A stretch of 51,948 nt of DNA from Spirochaetaceae bacterium (lineage in GTDB: Bacteria; Spirochaetota; Spirochaetia; DSM-27196; PWMO01), in the NCBI GenBank assembly GCA_007693945.1, contig RECP01000044.1, forward strand, positions 1 to 51,948, in the 5' to 3' direction. A model generated the notes under the pieces. That model saw nothing but the letters and a program-made list of their open reading frames with translations. It searched no databases and was not told where the DNA came from. The stretch's first letter is position 1. Each line of letters opens with the position of its first letter. Shown here one piece after another: positions 1-8,883 of this stretch. Made by a program: the position numbers and the translations under genes.

Positions 1-51
1 CGCAACAACCAGAACCACAATCTGGTGCTCTACCATTGAACTACATCCACC
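1..51 (-). tRNA. tRNA-His (GTG), 3' part cut by window edge
   Basis: Read on the minus strand from position 51, the sequence gives an encoded extra G at position -1, an acceptor 5' strand GTGGATG, a D arm GTTC...GAGC, an anticodon stem CCAGA/TCTGG and the loop TTGTGGT with anticodon GTG. The extra 5' G is the mark of bacterial tRNA-His. The window ends after the variable loop, so the T arm and 3' acceptor strand are missing. It lies 42 bp downstream of rarA on the same strand. A TTGACA sits at 92-97 over the rarA stop, but no good -10 hexamer follows at 16-18 bp, so its promoter is unclear. Confidence 0.93.
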
Positions 52-93
52 GTGATTTGTAGACTCGAATGTTCCACGTTTTTGCGCCTTTTG

Positions 94-2328
94 TCAAGCG
101 CGAACGACACCCCAGACTACCGCGACCGTGGTCTTCCAGTCGACGCCCTCGGCCGGCAGAGCTCTGATCATGGTGGCGGCCATCTGCTGCAGGTCTGTTT
201 CGTCACTGCGGCTGCGAAGCGCTGCGCCGAGCCGGCCGCTTTCGTCGAGCAGCCAGCGCTGCAGCTCGGCGGGCGGGACGGTCCGGCGGCTGGTATGTGC
301 AATCTGCTCGTGACCGGCCTGCTCCAGTCCGGCCCGGTCAAACCAGTGCCGCACGTCGGACAGATCCCAGTTGACCATCGGGTTGGAGGCGTCCTCGTAC
401 ACCGCCCGCTCGGCCTCCGCCAGCAGCCGGCGCTGCCCGGTACTCAGAGCGTGTCCGAACAGTTCGGAGAGCCGGGAACCGGCGTGCGCCACGGTTTCGG
501 CCAGGACAACGCGGCCGCTGCCGGGCGTGCAGAGCGCCCGGATTTCCGTCAGCGCTGCGATCCTGTCACTCTGCTTCTGCAGCAGGTTACGGCCCAGCAG
601 CGCTTCAAACCTGTCGGGCCACAGTTCCGATTCGGCGCAGTCGGGCGCCGGCAGCAGTCGCGACGGACCGGCCAGGCAGACCAGTGGCCGCTGCAGCGCC
701 TCGAGCCGCGATGCCTGGGAGCTGATCCGTTCGGCATGAGCGCGGTCGTTCGCCAGCGCGGCAACCAAACCCTCGGGCGTACGGCGCAGCGCCTCCCATA
801 CCAGTACGTCTGCGCCGACGCCGGCTACCAGCACGCGCTCGTGGCGCCGGAGCTCGGCCGCCGCCAGAACCCGTTCACGGATATCGTGCAGCACGGCGCT
901 GCGGGCGGCGGCCGCGCGCAGCAACCAGCGCTCGCGTTCGCTATCCGGAGGCGAGAAAGTCAGGATCTCCTGATCATCGGCGTCTTCGGCCACAAGCGCC
1001 AGCTGCAGCTCGCGGCGGCGCTGAACCTCGGTTGCGATGCGGGCCTCGTACCCCTGCTGAGACGGTGAGTAGAACAGGCGCCCCTGCAACTGCCGGGGCA
1101 GATAGGCCTGCGCCACCCAGTGGTCGCGGTAGGCGTGCGGATAGAGGTATCCTTCACCGTGGCCAAATCCCTGCCGGTCGCGGCTGGCATCGCGCAGATG
1201 GCGTGGCACGTCGCGCGAGCGTTCCTTCTCTACTGCTGCGCGGGCATCGAAGTACCCCAGGGCCGAATTTGATTTTGGGCAGGTCGCCAGGTAGAGCGCC
1301 GCCTGAGCCAGGTGAAACTGGCCCTCGGGCAGGCCGACGCGGTCGTAGGCGCGTGCCGCCGCCTCAACGACCTGAAGCGCATTGGGATCGGCCATGCCGA
1401 CATCTTCGGCGGCCGAGATCAGCATGCGTCGCAGGATGTAGCGCGGATCCTCACCCGCGGCCACCATGCGCGCCATCCAGTAGAGTGCAGCATCAGGGTC
1501 ACTGCCGCGCAGCGACTTGATGAACGCGCTGATGGTGTCATAGTGGTAGTCTCCCTCGCGGTCGTAGAGCAGCGCCTTGCGCTGTATGCTCTCTTCTGCC
1601 GCCTCCAGCGACACCCGGATCTCGGTGCCGTGCGGCGGCGGAAACTGCGCCGTGCCGGTCTCTACGGCAAGCTGCAGCGCATTGAGCAGACTGCGGGCGT
1701 CACCGTCGGCTACCGCGATCAGGTGGTCGAGCGCGTCAGCGGCCAGCCGCACACGCAGTGATCCGTAGCCGCGTACCGGATCCGCCAGCGCGTGCTCGAC
1801 GACGCGCCGTAACTCGTCGGCGCTCAGCGGGCGCAGCTGGAAGATCCGTGAACGGGAGACAAGAGCGGCGTTGACCTCGAAGAAGGGGTTCTCGGTGGTC
1901 GCGCCGATCAGGATGACGGTGCCGTTTTCGACCCACGGCAACAGAGCGTCCTGCTGCGCCTTGTTCCAGCGGTGGACCTCGTCGACAAACAGAATCGTAC
2001 GCCGGCCGTGCAGCGTCATCTGCTCGCGCGCCGTCTCGATCTCGGCACGCACCTCCTTGACTCCGCTGAGCACCGCGTTGAGCGAGGCAAATCGGCTCCG
2101 GGTGGTGTTGGCAATCACCATCGCCAGGGTGGTCTTGCCGGTACCCGGCGGACCGGCAAAGATCAGGGAGGAGAGCATATCGGCCTGGATAGCACGCCGC
2201 AACAGCCTTCCCTGACCCATGATGTGATCCTGGCCGATGAACTCATCGAGCGTACGCGGCCGCATACGCGCCGCCAGGGGCTCCTGAGAGGGCGTGTCAG
2301 CAAACAGAGGGTTCTGGTCCGTGCTCAC
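94..2328 (-). CDS. rarA: RarA/MgsA-type AAA+ ATPase fused to a C-terminal domain of unknown function
   Basis: The N-terminal ~430 residues are a replication-associated recombination protein A of the clamp-loader AAA+ group, which acts at stalled replication forks. Visible are Walker A GPPGTGKT (residues 59-66), Walker B ILFVDEVHR (about 112-120), sensor motif GATTENP, and the C-terminal RarA tetramerisation region with KSLRGSDPDAALYWMARM. The chain then continues to 744 residues, whereas plain RarA is about 430-450. The extra ~280 residues contain VLVAGVGADVLVWEAL, which resembles a degenerate SAM-methyltransferase motif I. RarA fused to an unknown domain is also known in cyanobacteria. The start is GTG, chosen because the family begins a few residues before PLAARMRPRTLDEF; there is no strong ribosome site. 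It follows the coiled-coil gene by 27 bp, so the two are probably co-transcribed. Confidence 0.9.
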   Translation of the reverse strand: MSTDQNPLFADTPSQEPLAARMRPRTLDEFIGQDHIMGQGRLLRRAIQADMLSSLIFAGPPGTGKTTLAMVIANTTRSRFASLNAVLSGVKEVRAEIETAREQMTLHGRRTILFVDEVHRWNKAQQDALLPWVENGTVILIGATTENPFFEVNAALVSRSRIFQLRPLSADELRRVVEHALADPVRGYGSLRVRLAADALDHLIAVADGDARSLLNALQLAVETGTAQFPPPHGTEIRVSLEAAEESIQRKALLYDREGDYHYDTISAFIKSLRGSDPDAALYWMARMVAAGEDPRYILRRMLISAAEDVGMADPNALQVVEAAARAYDRVGLPEGQFHLAQAALYLATCPKSNSALGYFDARAAVEKERSRDVPRHLRDASRDRQGFGHGEGYLYPHAYRDHWVAQAYLPRQLQGRLFYSPSQQGYEARIATEVQRRRELQLALVAEDADDQEILTFSPPDSERERWLLRAAAARSAVLHDIRERVLAAAELRRHERVLVAGVGADVLVWEALRRTPEGLVAALANDRAHAERISSQASRLEALQRPLVCLAGPSRLLPAPDCAESELWPDRFEALLGRNLLQKQSDRIAALTEIRALCTPGSGRVVLAETVAHAGSRLSELFGHALSTGQRRLLAEAERAVYEDASNPMVNWDLSDVRHWFDRAGLEQAGHEQIAHTSRRTVPPAELQRWLLDESGRLGAALRSRSDETDLQQMAATMIRALPAEGVDWKTTVAVVWGVVRA

Positions 2329-2355
2329 AGTGACTCGGGGTCGTACGATGCCGGA

Positions 2356-3489
2356 CTACAGCTTGTCGATCGGTCCGCGCTGTTTCTCCAGGTCAGCCTT
2401 CTCGGCCTCGGCCTGCGCCATCTCTTCCTGGTACTGCTGCACGGTGCGCTGCTGCTCGGCGATCTTGTCCTCAAGCGCGGCGATCTTCTTCTGGTAACCG
2501 GTGATGCGGTTTTCGACTTCTCCAACCGCGATTGCCGCGCGTAGCCGTTCAACCTGTTTCTCCAGACCGGACAGTTCCCTTTGCCGGGTTTGCACGCGTC
2601 CGACCGCATCGGCTACCGCGTCCAGCGGTTTCTCATCCTTCTTGAGCTCGGCAACGTAGATATCTCCGGTTGCCTGATATACCGACTCCAGCGCCGTGCG
2701 CAGTGACTCAATCTGTTGCTCGAGGTCGGCTACGCGGCGCAGCGGTTTCTTGTCGGCCTCCAGGTCGGCAAGTTGATTGTCCAACGTGGAGCGCTCATTC
2801 TCGAGGTCGCCGATTGTACGCCGTATCCCGTCGATCCTGGTATGGACCTGGTGGTACGGCTCAAGCGCGGCAGTCAGTGCCGGGGCATCAGCGACGGTTA
2901 CAAAACTGCTCTCCGTTACCGCTTTTCCCGCTTTGCGCAGCAGCCGTGGACTGTTCTGCTCGCGCGTGGTGCGCCGATTGCGCAGCAGGGCGATTTTGCC
3001 CTTGGCGACCATGCGGTCGAGAAACGGTTTCTCCTCGGTGTCCCGTTCCAGCTGCGAGAGTTGCTCATCAATCTCACGGATATCCTCCTGGTTCTTCACC
3101 AGGTCGGAGAACATGTCAACATACTGCTGATCGACAAATGGATTCTCTTTGTACACATCGAACGCCTGCCTGCCGATCTCTTCATGCATTGGCGTAACGC
3201 TCTCTTCCAGCTCGACGATCTCCTGCTGATGCGCGTCAATGTCGCTATCGATGCGCTGCTGCCGATCGAGCACGGAGTTGATCGTGTCGATGCACTGTCC
3301 GTGACTTTCGATCCGGCTTTCTATTCGGGCGATCTCGTCTTTCTGGGCGGCAAGCTTACTGGAGGTCAGCAGAGCCGGTTCAATGGTCAGCACGTGACTA
3401 CCGATCGCTCGGTGGTCCTGCGCGATCAGCGCTCGCTTCTCATCCATCTCATCCTGGAGTCGATCGATCTTCTTCTTGTACGAGTCCAT
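2356..3489 (-). CDS. Coiled-coil protein of unknown function
   Basis: A 377-residue soluble protein with no signal peptide and no membrane segment. Most of its length is heptad-like and rich in E, K, Q, R and L (roughly residues 1-150 and 215-370). A short basic, non-coiled segment between them (around residues 155-185) reads [15 protein letters not shown]. It looks like a dimeric rod or scaffold. I do not recognise the family. The ATG has a good ribosome site (AAGGAGA) and follows a divergent intergenic region shared with msrB. rarA lies 27 bp downstream on the same strand, which hints at a link to DNA replication or segregation; that is inference from position only. Confidence 0.83.
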   Translation of the reverse strand: MDSYKKKIDRLQDEMDEKRALIAQDHRAIGSHVLTIEPALLTSSKLAAQKDEIARIESRIESHGQCIDTINSVLDRQQRIDSDIDAHQQEIVELEESVTPMHEEIGRQAFDVYKENPFVDQQYVDMFSDLVKNQEDIREIDEQLSQLERDTEEKPFLDRMVAKGKIALLRNRRTTREQNSPRLLRKAGKAVTESSFVTVADAPALTAALEPYHQVHTRIDGIRRTIGDLENERSTLDNQLADLEADKKPLRRVADLEQQIESLRTALESVYQATGDIYVAELKKDEKPLDAVADAVGRVQTRQRELSGLEKQVERLRAAIAVGEVENRITGYQKKIAALEDKIAEQQRTVQQYQEEMAQAEAEKADLEKQRGPIDKL

Positions 3490-3627
3490 CAGTTTCGTCT
3501 CCTTGTGTGCGCTACCATAACTCTACACCAAAAAGGATCAGTCGGCTACCGTGGAACTGAATTCTTGCTGCCGACTGGCGTCAGATCTGCGTATATTATA
3601 CTCGCAGGCAAGGTTCAGGGGAAGGTT

Positions 3628-4029
3628 ATGGCCAGCAAGAGCAAGATCAACAAGAGTGATCAGCAGTGGCGCAAGCAGCTCAGCGAGCAGCAGTATCACG
3701 TTACGCGCCGCAAGGGGACCGAGCGGGCATTCAGCGGCGAGTACTACCACAACCAGGCCGCCGGCACGTATCGCTGCGTCTGCTGCGGAGCAGCGCTGTT
3801 CCGCTCCGACGACAAGTACGAGTCCGGATCGGGCTGGCCCAGTTTTGTGAGGCCCTATGATCCGGCCGCGGTGGAAGAGTACGCTGATCACAGTCTGGGT
3901 ATGCTGCGAACCGAAGTAGTCTGTTCGCGCTGTGACGCCCACCTCGGTCATGTGTTTCCCGACGGGCCGGTGCCGACGGGTCTGCGCTACTGCATCAATT
4001 CGGTTGCGTTACAGTTCGCTCCCGCCTGA
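3628..4029 (+). CDS. msrB: Peptide methionine-R-sulfoxide reductase MsrB
   Basis: This 133-residue enzyme reduces the R form of methionine sulfoxide in oxidised proteins. The two zinc-binding CxxC pairs are present (CVCC and CSRC). The substrate motif GSGWPSF, the GHVFPDGP stretch and the catalytic cysteine in RYCINS are all intact. No signal peptide is present, so it is cytosolic and of single-domain type without MsrA. The reading frame is open far upstream, but the ATG at 3628 follows GGGGAAGG at the right distance and matches the family N-terminus. A free-methionine sulfoxide reductase-like GAF protein is encoded near 43 kb, so the window carries two candidate methionine repair functions. 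Confidence 0.94.
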   Translation: MASKSKINKSDQQWRKQLSEQQYHVTRRKGTERAFSGEYYHNQAAGTYRCVCCGAALFRSDDKYESGSGWPSFVRPYDPAAVEEYADHSLGMLRTEVVCSRCDAHLGHVFPDGPVPTGLRYCINSVALQFAPA

Positions 4030-4048
4030 AGCCGCGCCGGCAGACGTT

Positions 4049-4711
4049 TCAGTTCAGCAGGTGGTCGATGTTCTCCTCGTTTCCGATCACACGCCGCGCT
4101 GCGCGCGTCATGCGGCGGCGCGCAATGGCGTTTATGAGGGTGTCGCGTACCAGACCGAGGCGCTCCGCGGTGGAATCAAGCTCCAGAATGCTCTGTTTCT
4201 GTTCCAGAGAGAACATCGAAGATGCCCCGGCCACATACGAGAGCTTGTGCGGCCCGAGTTGCAGCAGAGCCTGGCGGTCAATGGAGCCACCAACAATTGC
4301 CGCATAGAGCTCCAGCTGTTTGACCGTATCGCGCGCCAGCTGCATGAGCCCATCGTCGTTTTGGCCTTCAGCCGCGGCACTGTTCTGAGCATCGAGGTAG
4401 TCGACGTCGGCACTCAGCCAGGCGGAATCGTTGAAGGTGGATCGAATGCGGAACCTGGTTACTCCCAGGCAGAGGATGTCCATGCGCCCGTCGTCGTATC
4501 GTTCCAGCACGCGCTCGACGCGTGCCGTACAGCCGATGTCGCGTGTCCCGTTACTGCCCGAGAGCACAACTCCAAACGGTACGCCGTTATCAAGGCAGTG
4601 CGCGATCAGCATCCGGTAGCGTTGCTCGAAGATGTGCAGTGGCAGCAGCATGGACGGTAGCAGCACCGCCCCCATCGGAAACAGTGCCAGTCGTTGCGCG
4701 TTGTCTTCCAT
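4049..4711 (-). CDS. LON substrate-binding (N-terminal) domain protein
   Basis: A 220-residue protein matching the stand-alone Lon N-terminal domain family. It begins LALFPMGAVLLPSMLLPLHIFEQRYRML, the hallmark opening of that domain, and ends in a helical region rich in arginine. It has no AAA+ ATPase and no Ser-Lys protease part, so it is not Lon itself. Stand-alone copies are thought to bind unfolded proteins or act as adaptors, but no firm role is known. The gene is convergent with msrB (19 bp between stops). The start region has only a weak ribosome site (TTGGGA). A possible promoter (CTGACC, 18 bp, TATTTT) lies just upstream and would give a very short leader. Confidence 0.85.
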   Translation of the reverse strand: MEDNAQRLALFPMGAVLLPSMLLPLHIFEQRYRMLIAHCLDNGVPFGVVLSGSNGTRDIGCTARVERVLERYDDGRMDILCLGVTRFRIRSTFNDSAWLSADVDYLDAQNSAAAEGQNDDGLMQLARDTVKQLELYAAIVGGSIDRQALLQLGPHKLSYVAGASSMFSLEQKQSILELDSTAERLGLVRDTLINAIARRRMTRAARRVIGNEENIDHLLN

Positions 4712-4783
4712 AGTCCCAATGCAAAAAATACTGAATAACAGGGTAAAAGGTCAGCTTTTTGTTTGCGGTAGGGGATCGAGCCG

Positions 4784-5548
4784 CTACAGATCAAGCGCTA
4801 CACTGATCGGGCAGTGGTCCGAACCGTAGACGTCGTGGTGAATATCGGCATCGCGTACCAGATGGCCGATTGCGCGGTTGACGCAGTGGTAGTCGATACG
4901 CCAGCCAACGTTCTTCTGCCGCGCACCGTAGCGATACGACCACCAGCTGTAGCGCCGCGGTTCGGGATGCAGGAGCCGAAAGGTGTCACAGTAGCCGGCC
5001 CCGATGAAACCGTCCATCCAGGCGCGCTCCTCGGGAAGGTAACCAGCGTTGTTCTCATTGGCCGTCGGGTGCTCCAGATCAATTGGTTTGTGAGCGATGT
5101 TGTAATCACCGCACAGGACCAGATTGCGTCCTTCGGCAACCAGCCGATCACAGAGGCGGTGTATGCTGGTCGCAAAGTCGATCTTGTAGTCGAGCCGCCT
5201 GCCTCCGTCCTGGCTGTTGGGGAAGTAGGCGGTGATCAGCACAAATGCGGGGTATTGAAGCAGCAACACGCGTCCTTCGCAGTCAAAGCGCGGCCGGCTC
5301 ATAACGTCAACCGAGAGCGGTGTGCTGCGACTGTACACCGCTACACCGCTGTAACCCTTTCTTTCCGCTGATGCCCAGTAGCTGCGGTAACCGGGAGGGT
5401 TCACGATATCCTGGCCGAGCTGTGAAACCTGAGCTTTGGTTTCCTGCAGGCAGAGTACATCGGGCTGCTCACGCTGCAGGAACTCCAGCAGGCCCTTGGT
5501 GGCCGCGGCGCGCACGCCGTTCACGTTCCACGAGAAGACCCTGGTCAT
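4784..5548 (-). CDS. xth: Exodeoxyribonuclease III / AP endonuclease (ExoA type)
   Basis: This 254-residue enzyme cuts DNA at abasic sites and trims 3' ends in base-excision repair. The family motifs are all visible: FSWNVNGVRA at the start, CLQETKA with the metal-binding Glu, LVLCGDYNIAH, WRIDYHCVN and the terminal YGSDHCPI with the catalytic Asp-His pair. The length is normal for the family. Its ATG overlaps the stop of the ABC-F gene by 4 bp (ATGA), so the two are translationally coupled and sit at the end of an envelope-gene operon. Confidence 0.93.
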   Translation of the reverse strand: MTRVFSWNVNGVRAAATKGLLEFLQREQPDVLCLQETKAQVSQLGQDIVNPPGYRSYWASAERKGYSGVAVYSRSTPLSVDVMSRPRFDCEGRVLLLQYPAFVLITAYFPNSQDGGRRLDYKIDFATSIHRLCDRLVAEGRNLVLCGDYNIAHKPIDLEHPTANENNAGYLPEERAWMDGFIGAGYCDTFRLLHPEPRRYSWWSYRYGARQKNVGWRIDYHCVNRAIGHLVRDADIHHDVYGSDHCPISVALDL

Positions 5549-7494
5549 TGCTCGGCCTCCAGCGTGACACGCTCGTCCTCCAGCACTTCCCAGAGTGCCG
5601 AAAGCCGCTGCTGCTCGCGACGCGCCTGCTCGAGATGGTGCTGTAACTGCTGCATCTTTTCGCCGTTGCGATAGTTCTCCGGCAGGGCCATGCGCTGCTC
5701 GATATCGGCGTGATGACGTTCGGCGGTCTCGATCTGCTCGATGAGCCTCAGCTCCTCGCGCGCGATGGCTTGCATGCGGTTCTTGCGTGCCTTGCGCTCC
5801 TGCCAGTGGCGGTCTCCGCCGGTCCGGGTGCCGCGCAGATCCTTTGTGCCGTCTGCGCCGTGAGCCTCGTTTTGCCTGGTCCGGTGACGGTAGTAGGCGT
5901 AGTCTCCCGGATAGTCGGTCACTACCGAGAACTCATGGCGCGCGGGCCTGGTTATCTCTATCACACGGTCGGCAAGTGCGTCGAGAAAATGACGGTCGTG
6001 CGACACGAACAGCACGGTCCCTTTGTAACTGCGCAGCGCGTCGAGCAGAACATCTTTTGAATGCATGTCGAGGTGGTTGGTAGGTTCGTCAAGCACCAGC
6101 AGATTGGCAGGACGGACCAGCATCCGCAGCAGGCTCACACGACTGGTTTCGCCGCCGCTGAGAACGCCTATCTGCTTGTAGATGTCGTCACCGCGAAACA
6201 GGAACGCACCGAGCAGGTCGCGGACGCGCGGCAGCAGCGCGGTATCGGCTGAAGCCTCGACGGTTTCGATGATGGTGGCCTCGAGTTTCAGCTGACGGCT
6301 CTGCTCATCGCTGAAGAAGCTGACCGATACGTTGGCGCCGTAGCGGCAACTGCCCTGGTAGTCCGAGTCGACGCCGGCGGCAATGCGTAGCAGCGTTGAC
6401 TTTCCCGCTCCGTTGGGGCCGACCACAGCCACCTTCTGCCCGCGGTCAACCGTCAGCGAGACATTACTCAACACTGGATTGGCGCCGTAGCTGCGTGTAA
6501 CCGTATCGAGTATCAGCGCCCTGTCACCGCTGCGCCGCGGCTGCGGAAAGGTAAAGTGAATTCGTTTCATTGAGTCCGGGATCTCGATGCGCTCCAGCTT
6601 CTCCAGCTGTCTGACCCGACTCTGTACCATCTGAGCTCGGGACGCGTTGTAGCGGAAACGGCGAATGAAGTCCTCGATGCGTGCGATGTCGAGCTGTTGC
6701 TGTTCGTAGCGTTTCTTGAGATCGGCAAGCTCCTTACTGCGCACGATCTCGTAGTGAGAGTAATTGCCACGGAAGCGCTTGATCCGGCCCAGGAAAAGCT
6801 CCTGAACCTCGGTGACGGTTGTGTCCAGGAAGTGCCGGTCGTGCGATACGAGCACGAATCCGCCCGGATAGTCGAGCAGGAAGCTTTCCAGCCACTCGCG
6901 GGCTTCCAGGTCAAGGTAGTTTGTCGGCTCATCGAGCAGCAACAGATCCGGTCGCTGCAGCAGTATCTTGGCCAACGCTATCCTCATCTGCCAGCCCGAG
7001 GAGAACTCGCCCGCGTCACGCGCAAAATCCTGGCGCGCAAAGCCCAACCCTGTGAGCACTGCGTCGATCTGAGCCTCGCGCCGGTAGTAGTCGGAGTGCT
7101 CGATGCGCTCCTGCAGGACGTGCATCTGTTCGAGCAGGCGGTGCTGATCCGTTTCAGCAGTGGCGACGGCCGCGCGTTCGGCCAGCTGCTCCACCTCGGC
7201 CGCCGCGGCGTGCAATGGCGCAAACGCCCTCTCTGCCTCCTGGTAGAGAGGGCGTCGCCGATGCACCAGCCCCGATTGCGGCAGGTAACCGACATCGCAC
7301 CCCTTGGTCCGGCTGACTGCCCCGACATCGGCGGTAGTGATCCCGGCTACGAGCCGCAACAGTGTTGTCTTCCCGCTGCCGTTGGCGCCGGTCAGCGCGA
7401 TCCGGCAGCGGTCATCCAGGCTGAGGTTGATTTCGCATAGTACGTCGCGGTCGCCGTAGGCGCCGCCGACCGAGCTCAGACTGACTACCGGCAT
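5545..7494 (-). CDS. ABC-F family ATPase (Uup/YheS-like, ribosome-associated)
   Basis: This 649-residue protein has two ABC ATPase domains and no membrane segments, the layout of ABC-F proteins that act on the ribosome's E site. Domain 1 has Walker A GANGSGKTT, a signature region SSGWQMR and Walker B LLLLDEPTNYLDL. Domain 2 has GPNGAGKST, LSGGETSRVSLLRM and LLVLDEPTNHLDM. Between them lies the charged linker typical of the group (DLKKRYEQQQLDIARIEDF). The C-terminus (about 530-649) is a basic coiled coil, as in Uup/YheS. The first signature starts with F-S-S-G rather than L-S-G-G. It could be a translation factor or an antibiotic-resistance member; nothing points clearly to resistance. It is coupled to xth downstream. 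Confidence 0.9.
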   Translation of the reverse strand: MPVVSLSSVGGAYGDRDVLCEINLSLDDRCRIALTGANGSGKTTLLRLVAGITTADVGAVSRTKGCDVGYLPQSGLVHRRRPLYQEAERAFAPLHAAAAEVEQLAERAAVATAETDQHRLLEQMHVLQERIEHSDYYRREAQIDAVLTGLGFARQDFARDAGEFSSGWQMRIALAKILLQRPDLLLLDEPTNYLDLEAREWLESFLLDYPGGFVLVSHDRHFLDTTVTEVQELFLGRIKRFRGNYSHYEIVRSKELADLKKRYEQQQLDIARIEDFIRRFRYNASRAQMVQSRVRQLEKLERIEIPDSMKRIHFTFPQPRRSGDRALILDTVTRSYGANPVLSNVSLTVDRGQKVAVVGPNGAGKSTLLRIAAGVDSDYQGSCRYGANVSVSFFSDEQSRQLKLEATIIETVEASADTALLPRVRDLLGAFLFRGDDIYKQIGVLSGGETSRVSLLRMLVRPANLLVLDEPTNHLDMHSKDVLLDALRSYKGTVLFVSHDRHFLDALADRVIEITRPARHEFSVVTDYPGDYAYYRHRTRQNEAHGADGTKDLRGTRTGGDRHWQERKARKNRMQAIAREELRLIEQIETAERHHADIEQRMALPENYRNGEKMQQLQHHLEQARREQQRLSALWEVLEDERVTLEAEQ

Positions 7495-7516
7495 GATTGT
7501 GGCCGTGCTACTCTGC

Positions 7517-8824
7517 TTAGTCCGCTGCGGCGCGATCTGCCTCCATCATCGAGAAGAAGGCCACGATCGCGGACGCGCCCGGTGACGATACAACGTTGCG
7601 CGTAACGCTTTGCTGTGGCAGGTGCGTCAGCCGAATTCCGGTGTCTATCCGGTTGTACAGGAAGTGTACCGGGTGATCCAGGCCGGCAAAGCGGAACGAA
7701 ATCACTCCGTCGAAGCTGCTGCGAAGCTGTCGTTCCAGGAAGACGGCAAACTCCACTCTGCCGCTGTTTCCGGCGCCGCGCGGGATGACGGTCGGAACCA
7801 GGCTGCCGTAGCCGGTCCACTCAAACCTGCGATCCGGTGCCAGCCGGATGGTGCCGTACGCAGAGCTCTGCCACAGATCTCCGCGCTCGAGCAGTGACAG
7901 GTAGAGTTCATCGCGACGTTCGATCTCGGCGGTGCGCAGTTCTTCGATGTCCTGCTCGATGATCTCCAGATCAACGGACTCGGTCTGGTTGTCGTGGATG
8001 TATTGAATGGTGATCGCGCGCTCATTGCGTACCGCGATCTGCAGCGAGGTGCCCGACGCAGCGTACTGGCGCGCCGCCGAGCGCACGATTTCGCTGTAGT
8101 CGAAATCAATCCGGCGATCGGGCAGCACCAGACTCAACCGGTTCTCATCCGGGTTCGGGAACAGCCCGTGCTCGGGCCGCAATCGGGCCAGGTCGATGGT
8201 ATTGCTGCGGATCATCTGCGCGTAGTGGCTTGGACGCCAGACCTCTTCCAGCAGCGCCCGCACTACGGGATCCTCAATGACTTCGGATTCCGCCGGGGTG
8301 AGGTCTTCATCCTCCGAGAAGGCGGTAAGGTAGTAGCCGAATACCCACCCGCTGGTGCCGTTGGCGGTCAGGACACGGTACCAGTGAGCCACAAGGCCGG
8401 CTTCATCGTGCGGTTCAGCGCTGCGCTCGAGCACCTTACTCTCTTCGCCGAACCGCAGACGGTAGACGGTGCGCGACGTGCGGTCGAGGCTTTCGCGCAC
8501 CGGCAACGCGGTACGCTCGGAGCGCACGTACAGCGCGGCAACCTCCTGATAGCGGGCCGCAAACGCGGTTGCGTCTTCCTGTGAGTCAAAGAACTGCACG
8601 CGCCATCGCGGCAGCTGGTGGGCCGCGGCATCAGGGAGACGGATGATGTAGCTGTCCTGAACCGTTGACGTCTCGACGATCGGAACGATCTGCCCGGCTT
8701 CGACCGCTTCGCTGTCGGGCCACAGGATTACACCGTGCCCTATCTCGCGACCGCCGCACCCTGCAAGCAGAACCGTTAACAGCGCCGTGATAAAGGTCAC
8801 GAATACGGTTATTGAATACTTCAT
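7517..8824 (-). CDS. Predicted lipoprotein with SH3-like domain, unknown function
   Basis: A 435-residue exported protein. The N-terminus is a hydrophobic signal ending in the lipobox L-A-G-C (around residue 22), so it should be lipid-anchored. Residues about 40-160 look like an SH3-type region: a short beta-rich stretch followed by WYRVLTANGTSGWVFGYYLTAF, the typical 'W-x-V...G-x-x-G-W-V' ending. The rest is beta-rich without recognisable motifs. An ATG at 8848 is possible, but it would put eight residues before the signal, so I prefer 8824. Two other envelope genes precede it and the ABC-F gene follows by 22 bp. The function is unknown; SH3-type lipoproteins often bind the cell wall. Confidence 0.76.
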   Translation of the reverse strand: MKYSITVFVTFITALLTVLLAGCGGREIGHGVILWPDSEAVEAGQIVPIVETSTVQDSYIIRLPDAAAHQLPRWRVQFFDSQEDATAFAARYQEVAALYVRSERTALPVRESLDRTSRTVYRLRFGEESKVLERSAEPHDEAGLVAHWYRVLTANGTSGWVFGYYLTAFSEDEDLTPAESEVIEDPVVRALLEEVWRPSHYAQMIRSNTIDLARLRPEHGLFPNPDENRLSLVLPDRRIDFDYSEIVRSAARQYAASGTSLQIAVRNERAITIQYIHDNQTESVDLEIIEQDIEELRTAEIERRDELYLSLLERGDLWQSSAYGTIRLAPDRRFEWTGYGSLVPTVIPRGAGNSGRVEFAVFLERQLRSSFDGVISFRFAGLDHPVHFLYNRIDTGIRLTHLPQQSVTRNVVSSPGASAIVAFFSMMEADRAAAD

Positions 8825-8883
8825 AGTTGGTATACCGAATTTGAGCATATTGTGGTGTGAGAGTCAATCGATCGTGCCGGCCG

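Noticed and set aside
92..97. Promoter for tRNA-His from the TTGACA over the rarA stop
   Set aside because: No acceptable -10 hexamer lies 16-18 bp downstream; the nearest good one is 30 bp away.
52..1068. 338-residue open frame on the plus strand
   Set aside because: It is antisense to the C-terminal domain of rarA and starts inside the tRNA-His flank.
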